A DNA stretch of 64,000 nt, taken from Bradyrhizobium septentrionale (GTDB lineage: Bacteria; Pseudomonadota; Alphaproteobacteria; Rhizobiales; Xanthobacteraceae). A program made the position numbers and the translations under genes. Positions 17,942-27,572 of the stretch are shown piece by piece. Location of the stretch: contig NZ_CP088285.1 of assembly GCF_011516645.4 (NCBI RefSeq), positions 124,001 to 188,000 on the forward strand, read 5' to 3'. Each line of letters starts with the position of its first letter. Positions within the stretch are counted from its first letter, which is position 1. A model generated the notes under the pieces. It had not been told where the DNA came from and did no database searches. It saw only the letters and a program-made list of their open reading frames with translations.

Positions 17942-20479
17942 ATGACCGAGCCGAGCAAATTGCCCCCTCACGGCGTTCCCGAGCACCAGCCGGTGGCTGG
18001 GGGCATCGCCGCGCGTGCGCGGGCGGCTGCCGGTCCGCAATATCTCCACGGCCTCAATCCGGAGCAGCGCGAGGCGGTCGAGACGCTCGACGGCCCCGTG
18101 CTGGTGCTCGCCGGCGCCGGCACCGGCAAGACGCGGGTGCTGACCACGCGCATCGCGCATATCCTGAGCCAGAGCCGCGCGCGGCCGCACGAGATCCTGT
18201 CGGTGACCTTCACCAACAAGGCGGCACGCGAGATGAAGCTGCGGCTCGGCCAGATGCTGGGCCAGGCGGTCGAGGGCATGCCGTGGCTCGGCACCTTCCA
18301 CTCGATCGGCGGCCGCATCCTGCGCATCCATGCCGAGCTGGTGCAGCTCAAGTCCAACTTCACGGTGCTCGACGTCGACGACCAGGTGCGGCTGCTCAAG
18401 CAGCTGCTGCAGGCCGAGAACATCGACGACAAGCGCTGGCCGGCGCGGATGCTGGCCGGCCTGATCGACAGTTGGAAGAACCGCGGGCTGTCGCCGTCGC
18501 AGGTGCCGTCGGGCGAGGCCGCCTCGTTCGGCAACGGCAAGGGCGGCAAGATCTACGCGACCTATCAGGAGCGGCTGAAGATCCTCAACGCCGCCGATTT
18601 CGGCGACCTGCTGCTCGAGAACATCAGGCTGTTCCGCGAGAACCCCGATGTGCTCCGGCAGTACCAGAACCGCTTCAAGTTCATCCTGGTCGACGAATAT
18701 CAGGACACCAACGTCGCGCAGTATCTGTGGCTGCGGCTGCTGTCGCAGGCGCCGTCGCAGCCCGGCCTGCCGCTGTCGGCGGTGATTCCGGGTCCGATCG
18801 ATGATGCGGCCGCAAAGCAAGCAGCAAGCGCACAGCCCGCGCTGGCCGCTCCCTCTGCGCCGCTCAAGAACATCTGCTGCGTCGGCGACGACGACCAGTC
18901 GATCTATGGCTGGCGCGGCGCCGAGGTCGACAACATCCTGCGCTTCGACCACGATTTTCCCGGCGCCAAGGTGATCCGGCTCGAGCGCAACTACCGCTCC
19001 ACCGGCCACATCCTGGCCGCGGCCTCGCATCTGATCGCGCATAATGAAGGCCGGCTCGGCAAGACGCTGCGCACCGAGGATGTCGACGGCGAGAAGGTCA
19101 CCGTCACCGGCTCCTGGGATTCGGAAGAGGAAGCGCGCGCGATCGGCGAGGAGCTCGAGGAGTTGCAGCGCGCGGGCGAAAACCTCAACGACGTCGCCAT
19201 CCTGGTGCGCGCCTCGTTCCAGATGCGCGAGTTCGAAGACCGCTTCGTCACGCTCGGCCTGCCCTATCGCGTGATCGGCGGCCCCCGATTCTATGAGCGC
19301 GCCGAAATCCGCGATGCGCTGGCCTATCTGCGCACCATCAACTCGCCGGCCGACGATCTCGCCTTCGAGCGTATCGTCAACGTGCCCAAACGGGGCCTCG
19401 GCGACGCCACCGTGCAGCTGCTGCACGACCATGCCCGCAAGCGCCGCATTCCGCTGTTCGAGGCGGCGCGCGCCGTGGTCGACACCGACGAGCTGAAACC
19501 GAAGGCGCGCGGCTCGCTGCGCGATCTCGTCATGCAGTTCGACCGCTGGCGCGCCCAGCGCGAGGTTGTCTCGCATACCGAGCTCGCCGAGATCGTGCTC
19601 GACGAGAGCGGCTATACCGAGATGTGGCAGAAGGACCGCTCGGCTGACGCCGCAGGCCGCCTGGACAACCTCAAGGAGCTGGTGCGTTCGATGGAGGAAT
19701 TCGAGAACCTGCAAGGGTTTCTCGAACATATCTCGCTGGTGATGGACCGCGACGGCGAAGCCGGCGACGAGGCGGTGTCGCTGATGACGCTGCATTCGGC
19801 CAAGGGCCTGGAGTTCGACAACGTGTTCCTGCCGGGCTGGGAGGAAGGCCTGTTCCCGAGCCAGCGCACGCTGGATGAACAGGGCCGCGCCGGGCTCGAG
19901 GAGGAGCGCCGCCTCGCCCATGTCGGGCTGACCCGCGCCCGCCGCCGCGCCAAGATCTATTTCGCCACCAACCGCCGCATCCATGGCACCTGGTCGACCA
20001 CGATCCCCTCGCGCTTCCTCGACGAGTTGCCGGCGCACAATGTCGAGATCACCGAATCCAAGGGCGGCTCGGGCTGGGGCGGCAGCGGCGGCTATGGCGC
20101 CTCGCGCTTCGACAACCTCGAATCATTCGGCTCGAGCTACTCGACCCCGGGCTGGCAGCGCGCCCAGGCCAACCGCGGCCGCGGCGGCGGGGGGCGCAGC
20201 GGCGGCGGCTTCGAGGAGCGGCAATCGTCATTTTCAGGTTCGCGGAGCGATGGCTCCTCGGGCGGCTTCAATCGCAGCAAGCGCGGCCCCATGGTGATCG
20301 AAGGCGAGCTGGTGGCGAAATCCACCGGCACGGTATCGGAATTCTCGCTGGAGGACCGGGTGTTTCACCAGAAATTCGGCTACGGCCATGTGGTGAAGAT
20401 CGACGGCAACAAGCTGACCATCGCCTTCGAAAAGGCCGGCGAGAAGAAGGTGGTCGACAGCTTTGTGGAACGGGTGTGA
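17942..20479 (+). CDS. UvrD/PcrA-family ATP-dependent DNA helicase
   Basis: This superfamily 1A helicase of 845 residues unwinds DNA 3'-5' in nucleotide excision and mismatch repair. Visible motifs are Walker A AGAGTGKTR (57-65), VDEYQDTN (motif II), GDDDQSIYGWRGA (motif III) and LMTLHSAKGLEFD (motif V region). The ATG at 17942 was chosen because the sequence before it is not helicase-like. Two features stand out: an Ala/Pro-rich insert of about 35 residues between motifs II and III (PSQPGLPLSAVIPGPIDDAA...), and a Gly/Ser/Arg-rich tail (about 700-790) before a PcrA-like tudor end (FHQKFGYGHVVKIDG). Both lie in regions that vary between UvrD proteins. No operon partners are evident. Confidence 0.92.
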   Translation: MTEPSKLPPHGVPEHQPVAGGIAARARAAAGPQYLHGLNPEQREAVETLDGPVLVLAGAGTGKTRVLTTRIAHILSQSRARPHEILSVTFTNKAAREMKLRLGQMLGQAVEGMPWLGTFHSIGGRILRIHAELVQLKSNFTVLDVDDQVRLLKQLLQAENIDDKRWPARMLAGLIDSWKNRGLSPSQVPSGEAASFGNGKGGKIYATYQERLKILNAADFGDLLLENIRLFRENPDVLRQYQNRFKFILVDEYQDTNVAQYLWLRLLSQAPSQPGLPLSAVIPGPIDDAAAKQAASAQPALAAPSAPLKNICCVGDDDQSIYGWRGAEVDNILRFDHDFPGAKVIRLERNYRSTGHILAAASHLIAHNEGRLGKTLRTEDVDGEKVTVTGSWDSEEEARAIGEELEELQRAGENLNDVAILVRASFQMREFEDRFVTLGLPYRVIGGPRFYERAEIRDALAYLRTINSPADDLAFERIVNVPKRGLGDATVQLLHDHARKRRIPLFEAARAVVDTDELKPKARGSLRDLVMQFDRWRAQREVVSHTELAEIVLDESGYTEMWQKDRSADAAGRLDNLKELVRSMEEFENLQGFLEHISLVMDRDGEAGDEAVSLMTLHSAKGLEFDNVFLPGWEEGLFPSQRTLDEQGRAGLEEERRLAHVGLTRARRRAKIYFATNRRIHGTWSTTIPSRFLDELPAHNVEITESKGGSGWGGSGGYGASRFDNLESFGSSYSTPGWQRAQANRGRGGGGRSGGGFEERQSSFSGSRSDGSSGGFNRSKRGPMVIEGELVAKSTGTVSEFSLEDRVFHQKFGYGHVVKIDGNKLTIAFEKAGEKKVVDSFVERV

Positions 20480-20555
20480 CATAGCTGCCTTCCTTGGCGG
20501 CCTTCCCTGTTCGTAGCTCTTGACCCCAGTTGAATTCACGGGTTGAGATGGCCCC

Positions 20556-20969
20556 ATGGTCCGGGGAGGGTTTTTCCTTTTTGTCATCGCGTTGACTGCG
20601 CCGTCGCTGGCGGTCGCGGAGACGATGAGCTTTGGCGATTCGGCCGCGCAGCTCGCCAAGGCCTGCGGCGCTGACATCACCGCCAACTGCCGCGGCGTCA
20701 ATCTCGACGCCACTCGCCTCAAGGAGTGCCTGTCGCGCAACCGCGACGTGATATCGCCGCAGTGCAAGGAGACGTACTTCTCCACACTCGATACGATCCA
20801 GAAGCGGATCGCGGCGCGCGTAACGGTGGCAAACGCCTGCACCCGCGAGATCGTCAAGGTCTGCAACGGCTCGACCAAGGAGACCAGCAAGGCGGTGCCC
20901 TGCCTCGTCGCAGCCAAGGGCGTCAGCCGCAATTGCGCCCAGGCGATCAATGACGCGGGGTATCAATGA
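20556..20969 (+). CDS. Secreted cysteine-rich protein
   Basis: The 137-residue product has a signal peptide (GGFFLFVIALTAPSLAVAET) and a mature part with seven cysteines in a CGADI.ANCRG ... LKECLSRN ... ISPQCKETY ... NACTREIVKVCNG pattern, like the Cys-rich GLG1-type repeats found in bacterial secreted proteins. It is therefore probably periplasmic and disulfide-bonded. Its stop overlaps the start of the OmpA-like gene by 4 bases, so the two are translationally coupled and may act together at the envelope. Function is unknown. Confidence 0.75.
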   Translation: MVRGGFFLFVIALTAPSLAVAETMSFGDSAAQLAKACGADITANCRGVNLDATRLKECLSRNRDVISPQCKETYFSTLDTIQKRIAARVTVANACTREIVKVCNGSTKETSKAVPCLVAAKGVSRNCAQAINDAGYQ

Positions 20970-21649
20970 TGCGGCGGTCGACGCTCCTGTTGCGCGATCT
21001 TGGCCTGTTGGGCCTGCTCGGCGCGCTGACGCTGCTGGCGGCGCCGCTCGCGCAGGCGCAGACCGCGGTGACGCGCGACGACGTCATCGCCAAGCTCAAT
21101 CATTTCGAGACCGACGCCGCGATCGATGTCACCGCGCTGCGCCAGCAGACGCTCGAACGATCGAAGTCACGATTGAAGAACGAGCCGCCGCCGCAAAAGC
21201 GTCCGCCGATCGCTCCCGACCTGACCAAGCTGCCGGCGTTCAACGCCGACATCGCGTTCGACGTCGACACGCCGATCGTGATGCCGGAATCGTATCAGAC
21301 GGTCGGACGGATCGCCGATGCGCTGACGCATTCCTCGCTGTTGCCCTACACATTCCTGATCGTCGGCCACATCGAATCGACCGGACGGCGCGACAACAAC
21401 GTGCTGCTGAGCCAGCGGCGCGCAGACGCGATCCGCGACATCCTGGTCAACACCTTCAAGATCGCGCCGAAGCGCCTGCAATCGGTCGGGCTCGGCGAAG
21501 AGCAGTTGCTCGACCCCGCCCGCCCCAACGCGCCGGTCAACAACCAACTGCAGATCATGCTGGTCGCGAAAGTCGCCGACGAGCCGCCCGCGCACCCGGC
21601 GCCGGCGGCAGCCGCCAAGAAGCCGGCGAAGCCAGCCAAGAGGCACTAG
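20966..21649 (+). CDS. OmpA-family envelope protein
   Basis: The 227-residue protein has a signal peptide (LLGALTLLAAPLAQAQT), a linker and a C-terminal OmpA/MotB peptidoglycan-binding domain (about residues 90-200). The motif GHIESTGRRDNN...LSQRRADAIRDIL corresponds to the GHTD..N..LS.RRA core of the family. A Pro/Ala/Lys-rich tail follows (PAAAAKKPAKPAKRH). It is likely periplasmic or outer-membrane associated. The 4-base overlap with the Cys-rich gene upstream makes a two-gene operon. Confidence 0.85.
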   Translation: MMRRSTLLLRDLGLLGLLGALTLLAAPLAQAQTAVTRDDVIAKLNHFETDAAIDVTALRQQTLERSKSRLKNEPPPQKRPPIAPDLTKLPAFNADIAFDVDTPIVMPESYQTVGRIADALTHSSLLPYTFLIVGHIESTGRRDNNVLLSQRRADAIRDILVNTFKIAPKRLQSVGLGEEQLLDPARPNAPVNNQLQIMLVAKVADEPPAHPAPAAAAKKPAKPAKRH

Positions 21650-21798
21650 CGCGGCTTTTCCGCCACGCCGCAGAATAAGTTTCTGCGCTGCCGGGTGATT
21701 GCGGAACGGAATATGCGTTCCTATCTGCGCTTGACCCGCATCCCGCCCCGCCCGGGCCCCAATCCGCGCGCGCCCCTCCCTCACGCTTTCGATCCTTC

Positions 21799-22718
<920 letters not shown>

Positions 22719-22722
<4 letters not shown>

Positions 22723-23480
22723 ACTACCGCGCAATCCGGGCTATCTATCTGTTCGAAATGGCGCGCACCTGGCGCACGCTGCTGCAGAGCATCGTCTCGC
22801 CTGTCGTCTCGACCTCGCTGTATTTCGTGGTGTTCGGCGCCGCGATCGGCTCGCGCATCACCCAGGTCGAGGGCGTCAGCTACGGCACCTTCATCGTGCC
22901 GGGGCTCGTGATGCTGTCGGTGCTGACGCAGAGCATCTCCAACGCCTCGTTCGGCATCTACTTCCCGAAATTCGTCGGCACGATCTACGAGATCCTGTCG
23001 GCGCCGATCTCCTATTTCGAGATCGTGATCGGCTATGTCGGCGCCGCCGCCACCAAGTCGATCATCCTCGGCCTGATCATCCTGGCGACCGCCGGACTTT
23101 TTGTGCCTTTGCATATCCAGCATCCGGTCTGGATGCTGACCTTCCTGGTGCTGACCGCCGTCACCTTCAGCCTGTTCGGCTTCATCATCGGCATCTGGGC
23201 CGACGGCTTCGAGAAGCTGCAGATGATCCCGATGCTGGTGGTGACGCCGCTGACCTTCCTCGGCGGCAGCTTTTATTCGGTGAACATGCTGCCGTCGGGC
23301 TGGCGCACCATCACGCTGCTCAATCCCGTGGTCTACCTGATCTCCGGCTTCCGCTGGAGCTTCTACGAGATCGCCGATGTCAGCGTGGCGCTGAGTCTCG
23401 GCATGACCGTGGGATTCCTGGTGGCCTGCATGGCCATCGTGGCGTGGATCTTCAGGACTGGCTATGGGCTGAAGAACTGA
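22719..23480 (+). CDS. ABC-2 type exporter permease
   Basis: The 253-residue inner-membrane protein has six hydrophobic segments and the ABC-2 motif region [31 protein letters not shown] (YadH-like). It forms the membrane part of the exporter with the ATPase encoded directly upstream. A block of inverted repeats begins one base after the stop. Confidence 0.9.
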
Positions 23481-23625
23481 CTTGCGAAAGCAAGTCATTC
23501 CGGGGCGCGCCTTAGCGCGAACCTCAGATGCGCAATCGCGCATCGGGGAATCTCGAGATTCCGGGTTCATGCTTCCGCCTTCGCTCTTCGAGCTTCGGCG
23601 GACAAGTCGCATGCCCCGGAATGAC
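23481..23625. repeat. Paired inverted palindromes (REPIN-like)
   Basis: CTTGC-GAAA-GCAAG (23481-23494) is a small hairpin next to GTCATTCCGGGGC (23494-23506), and the exact reverse complement GCCCCGGAATGAC lies at 23613-23625. Between them are further small palindromes, such as GGAATCTCGAGATTCC. Two inverted palindromic ends around a short insert is the layout of a REPIN. The unit sits between the convergent exporter operon and the small secreted-protein gene and may also end transcription. Confidence 0.75.
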
Positions 23626-23635
23626 GGTCACCGTC

Positions 23636-23965
23636 TCAATAACAATGGAAATGGCCGTGGCGGTAATAGCCGCGGCAGCGGTGACCGCGGCGGTAGCCGC
23701 GATCCGGAATGCCGAACACACCTTTGACCGCGCCCATGGCGCCGCCAACACCGGCGCCGACGGCGCCACCGACCACGCCGCCGACCGGGCCGGCGACCCG
23801 GTTGCCCTCATAGGCACCCTCATGGGCGCCACGGACGATGCCCTGGGCATGGCCGGCATGGGGGACTGCCACCAGCGCCAAAGCGAGGGCTGCGGCCGCA
23901 AGCAGGATCCGCGCGGAGAGGCCGGCGGGGACGACGGCCGCGGTCTTAACCTTGGTGTTGTTCAT
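23636..23965 (-). CDS. Small secreted Gly-rich protein
   Basis: The ATG at 23965 has AAGGAA upstream and gives 109 residues: a signal peptide (ILLAAAALALALVAVPHAGHAQG), then a glycine-zipper-like segment (GPVGGVVGGAVGAGVGGAMGAV) and a basic Arg/His/Tyr tail (RRGHRCRGYYRHGHFHCY). The Gly-zipper suggests membrane insertion or packing in the periplasm. No function can be given. It is an isolated gene facing the exporter operon. Confidence 0.7.
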   Translation of the reverse strand: MNNTKVKTAAVVPAGLSARILLAAAALALALVAVPHAGHAQGIVRGAHEGAYEGNRVAGPVGGVVGGAVGAGVGGAMGAVKGVFGIPDRGYRRGHRCRGYYRHGHFHCY

Positions 23966-24267
23966 CTGGATTCCTTGAAGCTCGGCGCGATCGCGCCGCC
24001 GGGGCGGGATTGTGAAACGCCCATGCGGCCAGATGGTTGCGTGTTGGCGGCCAATTGCTGGCATCGTCGCGGCCCGCTCGCGAAAAAGTCAGGCCGCCGC
24101 GACCGGCAGGCCCGGCTTCGGCCTTGTTTGCGCCGTGCGCGGGATTAACGATGGCGCTTAACGATGGCCTGGGTCCGCGACTGGAACCAAGTTCGGATTC
24201 CGTGCATATTGGTTGCCGGGGACGGAGAGCCGCGGCATCGCGATCAGGCCTGGAGGCCAAAGGTAAA

Positions 24268-25062
24268 ATGCGTTCGTTCCTCATTGCGTTCACTTCCGTG
24301 ATGCTTTTTGCGGCCGGCGCCGCGCAGGCCAAGGTCGATATCACCATCGACAAGGACAACCAGCAGATGACCGTCGCGGTCGACGGCGTCGCGCGCTATC
24401 ACTGGCCGGTCTCGACCGGCATCCCCTCGCGCGAGACGCCGAACGGCAGCTTCCGCGCCTTCCGCATGGAAGAGGACCACTACTCCAAGGAATTCGACGA
24501 CGCGCCGATGCCGCACTCGATCTTCTTCACCAAGATCGGACACGCGATTCACGGCACGGACTCGGTGAACCGGCTCGGCTCGCCGGCCTCGCATGGCTGC
24601 GTGCGGCTGTCGCGCGACAACGCAACGACGCTCTACGCGCTGGTCCAGAAGCAAGGCGTGCTCAACACCACGGTGACGCTGACCGGCTCATCCCAGGTCG
24701 CACTGGCGCGCAATCCGCGTGGGCGCAACGGCACCGCCGTCGCCCGCCGCGCGCCGCAGCAAGACGAGCAATACGGCACCGCTGCCGCCGGCGACCCCGT
24801 CGTGCTGACGCCGCAGCCGCGCGAATATCCGGCGCAGGCCCGCGCCGATGACGGCTTCATCTATCCGGCCGACGGCAGTTCGACTGCGCAGCGCTACCCG
24901 GCGCCGCCGTCAAGCCGCCGCGTCTACGACGCGCAGGGCTATGGCCAGCAACAATACTACGGCAACCAGGGCTACGCGCCGGCGCCGCAGGGCAATTACC
25001 AGCCGCGGCCGTCCTACCAGCAGCAGCAGCGCGGCTTCTACGGCAACAACTATCAGGACTGA
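24268..25062 (+). CDS. L,D-transpeptidase (YkuD domain)
   Basis: The 264-residue exported protein has a signal peptide (SFLIAFTSVMLFAAGAAQA) and a YkuD catalytic domain with the motif HGTDSVNRLGSPASHGCVRL; the catalytic Cys is C111. Enzymes of this family make 3-3 cross-links in peptidoglycan or attach proteins to it. The C-terminal 110 residues are rich in Gln, Tyr and Pro and probably disordered. The ATG at 24268 follows AAAGG; earlier in-frame ATGs (24037, 24151, 24172) give no signal peptide at the end. A GC-rich 11-bp stem at 25081-25112 after the stop may end transcription. Confidence 0.9.
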   Translation: MRSFLIAFTSVMLFAAGAAQAKVDITIDKDNQQMTVAVDGVARYHWPVSTGIPSRETPNGSFRAFRMEEDHYSKEFDDAPMPHSIFFTKIGHAIHGTDSVNRLGSPASHGCVRLSRDNATTLYALVQKQGVLNTTVTLTGSSQVALARNPRGRNGTAVARRAPQQDEQYGTAAAGDPVVLTPQPREYPAQARADDGFIYPADGSSTAQRYPAPPSSRRVYDAQGYGQQQYYGNQGYAPAPQGNYQPRPSYQQQQRGFYGNNYQD

Positions 25063-25080
25063 GACGCAGTCTCCTGATCC

Positions 25081-25112
25081 ACTGACGGCGCCGCACGCCG
25101 CGCGCCGTCAGT
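25081..25112 (+). terminator. Weak stem-loop after the L,D-transpeptidase gene
   Basis: ACTGACGGCGC (25081-25091) pairs perfectly with GCGCCGTCAGT (25102-25112) over a 10-base loop. Only TT follows the stem, so this is a weak candidate for an intrinsic terminator. Confidence 0.4.
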
Positions 25113-25322
25113 TCACGATCCCCTCACCCGCTTGTGACCGCTGCAAAGCGCCCGCATCGTCGGCCGCCGTGGCCCGTCGTCGCGTCGTCATCTGATTGTA
25201 AAATTAGCCCGATATTCGGCGGCAATAGCGCCCGCCTTGGCCTCTGGAGGCCGATTCACGCGGAGTACCTGACGACATCAGGGCGAGAAGCGCGGGTCAC
25301 GTAGGCAGTATCAGAGGTCGAA

Positions 25323-26174
25323 ATGAAACGGGGCTTCATTGTCCTTTGCCTGTGCGTCGTGGCGATGGCCGGCTATTTCACGATGGACCGATGGGCGATC
25401 CGTCACACGATGCTGACGTTCCATGACGTGCTGCGCGACGACCGCAACGTCACGGTCGAGGTGGCGGTCCGTCGCGACCGGCAGATGCAGGCGATGGCCG
25501 AGATGATCGAATTGCCGGTCGCGATCCTGAGCCACGGCAACACCGTCAAGAACACCGAGTATTCGTTCCTCACCAATCTGTTCGCGTCGCGCGGCTACCT
25601 CGTGGTCAGCATCCAGCATGATCTCGACAGCGATGCGCCGATGGTGACCAAGGTCGGCGAGGAATATGTCGGCCGCCGCATGCAATACAATCGCGGCGTC
25701 TTCAACATCATGTATGCGATCGACGAGCTCAAGAAGCTCTATCCGAACGCAAACTATCGCCAGCTGACGCTGATCGGCCATTCGAACGGCGGCGACATCT
25801 CGATGTTCTTCGCCAAGCAGCATCCCGATTTGGTCAAGAAGGTCGTGACGCTGGACAATCTGCGCGTCCCCTTCATCACCGACGGCAAGATCAAGATCCT
25901 CTCGTTCCGCTCCAGGGACCCGGTGTTCAAGGCCGATCCGGGCGTCGTGCCCGACGACGAGACCTGCGCCCGGCTCGGCATCAAGGTGGTACGAACCGAA
26001 TTCCAGCACAACGACCTCAGCGACCGCGGCCCCGACAGCGCCAAGTCGTCGATCCAGGCCGGGGTCGAGCAATTCCTCGACGAGGACAATGCCGAGAGCA
26101 CGCCGACGATGCCGCTGCTCGCAGCGTCAAGCCCGGACAAGGAGAAGGCTGCGGCGACAGCCGACGACAGGTAA
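25323..26174 (+). CDS. Membrane-anchored alpha/beta-hydrolase
   Basis: The 283-residue protein starts with a hydrophobic segment (GFIVLCLCVVAMAGYF) that is either a signal or an anchor. The nucleophile elbow GHSNGG is at 152-157 (Ser154) and an oxyanion-type HGN lies at 71-73, placing it in the alpha/beta-hydrolase superfamily. The acid and His partners are probably in ILSFRSRDPVF and TEFQHNDLSD. Substrate unknown. The last 35 residues are Ala/Glu-rich. The gene stands alone, with a large hairpin after its stop. Confidence 0.8.
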   Translation: MKRGFIVLCLCVVAMAGYFTMDRWAIRHTMLTFHDVLRDDRNVTVEVAVRRDRQMQAMAEMIELPVAILSHGNTVKNTEYSFLTNLFASRGYLVVSIQHDLDSDAPMVTKVGEEYVGRRMQYNRGVFNIMYAIDELKKLYPNANYRQLTLIGHSNGGDISMFFAKQHPDLVKKVVTLDNLRVPFITDGKIKILSFRSRDPVFKADPGVVPDDETCARLGIKVVRTEFQHNDLSDRGPDSAKSSIQAGVEQFLDEDNAESTPTMPLLAASSPDKEKAAATADDR

Positions 26175-26193
26175 CGGGCGGTCGAACGGCCAG

Positions 26194-26234
26194 CTGGAGC
26201 CTCGGTTCTGATTCAATCAGAACCGAAGCTCCAG
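26194..26234. terminator. Bidirectional hairpin between convergent genes
   Basis: CTGGAGC (26194-26200) pairs with GCTCCAG (26228-26234) and, inside it, CGGTTCTGATT (26203-26213) with AATCAGAACCG (26215-26225). It lies between the convergent hydrolase and DUF308-like genes and could stop both. There is no T-run, so it may instead be a dispersed palindromic repeat. Confidence 0.55.
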
Positions 26235-26268
26235 TGCCTGCGTGCTCTCTGATGCGACGAGGCCGCTC

Positions 26269-26829
26269 TTACGCATGCGCGTTGCGATAGGCTGTCGCAA
26301 CGAGCCAGATTGCGGACACCAGGAAGTAGAACGCGCCGAACCCCGCATAGGGAGCGACGTCCAAAATCGTTGGCGCGACGGTGCCAATGGATTGGCTGAT
26401 CATGTAGCCACCGGCGAGGGCCGACTGCGCGCCGCTCAGGATCATTGCCCATTGCGCACCGTAATGACGCCAGCGCCTTGCTCCCGTGTACAGCTGCAGC
26501 AGACCCGCAAGTATCGCCCAGACTCCGAACACGGCCAGCACGGCATATGTGCTGTGGCTAACCGCCACAATCACGGCGAGCGCCGTTACCGTGCTGACCG
26601 CGACGTTCAATGCCTGGGATGGGTTGGCCTGCAGGCCGCCATTGACCCGGGCGTCGGCCAGATTGGCGATGGCGTCCCATGCCGGGTAGATCACGAGCAG
26701 AAACGCGGTGACGCCGGGTCGTCCGCTGAACAGAACGGCGGCGGCAACCCAGGCGATCGAGAATATGCCGCGCCCGAGATAATACGATCGCAACCAGGAG
26801 GATTGGGTCGAAAGGTGACTTTGTTGCAT
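26269..26829 (-). CDS. DUF308-like integral membrane protein
   Basis: The 186-residue protein has five to six hydrophobic helices (for example GIFSIAWVAAAVLFSGRPGVTAFLLVIYPAWDA and AVSTVTALAVIVAVSHSTYAVLAVFGVWAILAGLLQL) and resembles the DUF308/HdeD group of small membrane proteins. It is divergent from a TetR regulator gene, which very likely controls it through the CCTACTAGTAGG palindrome about 22 bases upstream of its start. Function unknown; an efflux-accessory or stress role is a guess only. Confidence 0.75.
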   Translation of the reverse strand: MQQSHLSTQSSWLRSYYLGRGIFSIAWVAAAVLFSGRPGVTAFLLVIYPAWDAIANLADARVNGGLQANPSQALNVAVSTVTALAVIVAVSHSTYAVLAVFGVWAILAGLLQLYTGARRWRHYGAQWAMILSGAQSALAGGYMISQSIGTVAPTILDVAPYAGFGAFYFLVSAIWLVATAYRNAHA

Positions 26830-26849
26830 TGACTGGCTCCACGCTTACC

Positions 26850-26960
26850 TTCCTACTAGTAGGTAGATATGCCTTTTGAGTCAATCCGACGCCCGGACAC
26901 CTTCTTGTGTGGGACGGGAGAGCTGGGATAGCTTGACAAGCTTACCTACTGGAAGGTAGG
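26850..26960. promoter_or_regulatory. Two candidate TetR operators
   Basis: CCTACTAGTAGG (26852-26863) is a perfect 12-bp palindrome beside the membrane-protein gene. CCTAC-TGGAAG-GTAGG (26945-26960) is a 5-bp inverted repeat beside the TetR gene. Both are preceded by CTTACCT and share CCTAC/GTAGG half-sites, as expected for one repressor binding in front of both divergent genes. Confidence 0.65.
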
Positions 26961-26967
26961 CGCCATT

Positions 26968-27555
26968 ATGAACCCGACGATTTCGACCTCAGAAAAAATT
27001 CTCAACGTCGCCCAGTCTCTCATCGTCGCGGGAGGCTACAACGCGTTCAGCTATGCCGACATTGCGGATGCGATCGGCATCAGGAAGGCGAGCATTCACC
27101 ATCACTTTCCGACCAAGGCTGAACTGGTGTCGGTGCTGGTGGACCGCTACAGGCGGCAGGCGGAGCTGGGCCTGAAGTCTCTCCAAGAGCAGTTCTCGAG
27201 CCCGGCCGAACAGCTGCGGTCTTATCTGAACTTCTGGCAGACGTGCATTCGGGATGCCTCGCTGCCCTTCTGCGTCTGCGCGATGCTTGCCGGCGAGATG
27301 CCGATGTTGCCGGACGAGGTCGCTTCACGCGTCCGGGCTCATTTCCATGATCTGGCGAGATGGCTGACGTCGGTGCTGCAGGCCGGCGCAGAGCAGCATT
27401 TGTTCCACTTGAACAAGCGGCCGGAAGATGAGGCTCAAATGCTGATGGCATCGGTCCACGGCGCAATGCTCTCTGCGCGGGCTTTCAACGATCCCGAGCT
27501 GTTCGTCGCAATAGTCAACTCCCAGATCGCGAAGCTGCTGGTAGCGGATCGCTAG
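26968..27555 (+). CDS. TetR-family transcriptional regulator
   Basis: The 195-residue regulator has a TetR_N helix-turn-helix (EKILNVAQSLIVAGGYNAFSYADIADAIGIRKASIHHHFPTKAEL, about residues 9-53) and a C-terminal ligand domain of the TetR_C kind with a Cys-rich helix (PFCVCAMLAGEM). It is divergent from the DUF308-like gene and probably represses it and itself. Its stop is only 17 bases from the stop of the convergent spermidine-synthase-like gene. Confidence 0.9.
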   Translation: MNPTISTSEKILNVAQSLIVAGGYNAFSYADIADAIGIRKASIHHHFPTKAELVSVLVDRYRRQAELGLKSLQEQFSSPAEQLRSYLNFWQTCIRDASLPFCVCAMLAGEMPMLPDEVASRVRAHFHDLARWLTSVLQAGAEQHLFHLNKRPEDEAQMLMASVHGAMLSARAFNDPELFVAIVNSQIAKLLVADR

Positions 27556-27572
27556 GGCAAGACCGATCAAGC

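Noticed and set aside
26194-26234. A TetR operator
   Set aside because: The hairpin lies at the 3' ends of two convergent genes, not near a start, and shares no half-site with the two candidate operators.
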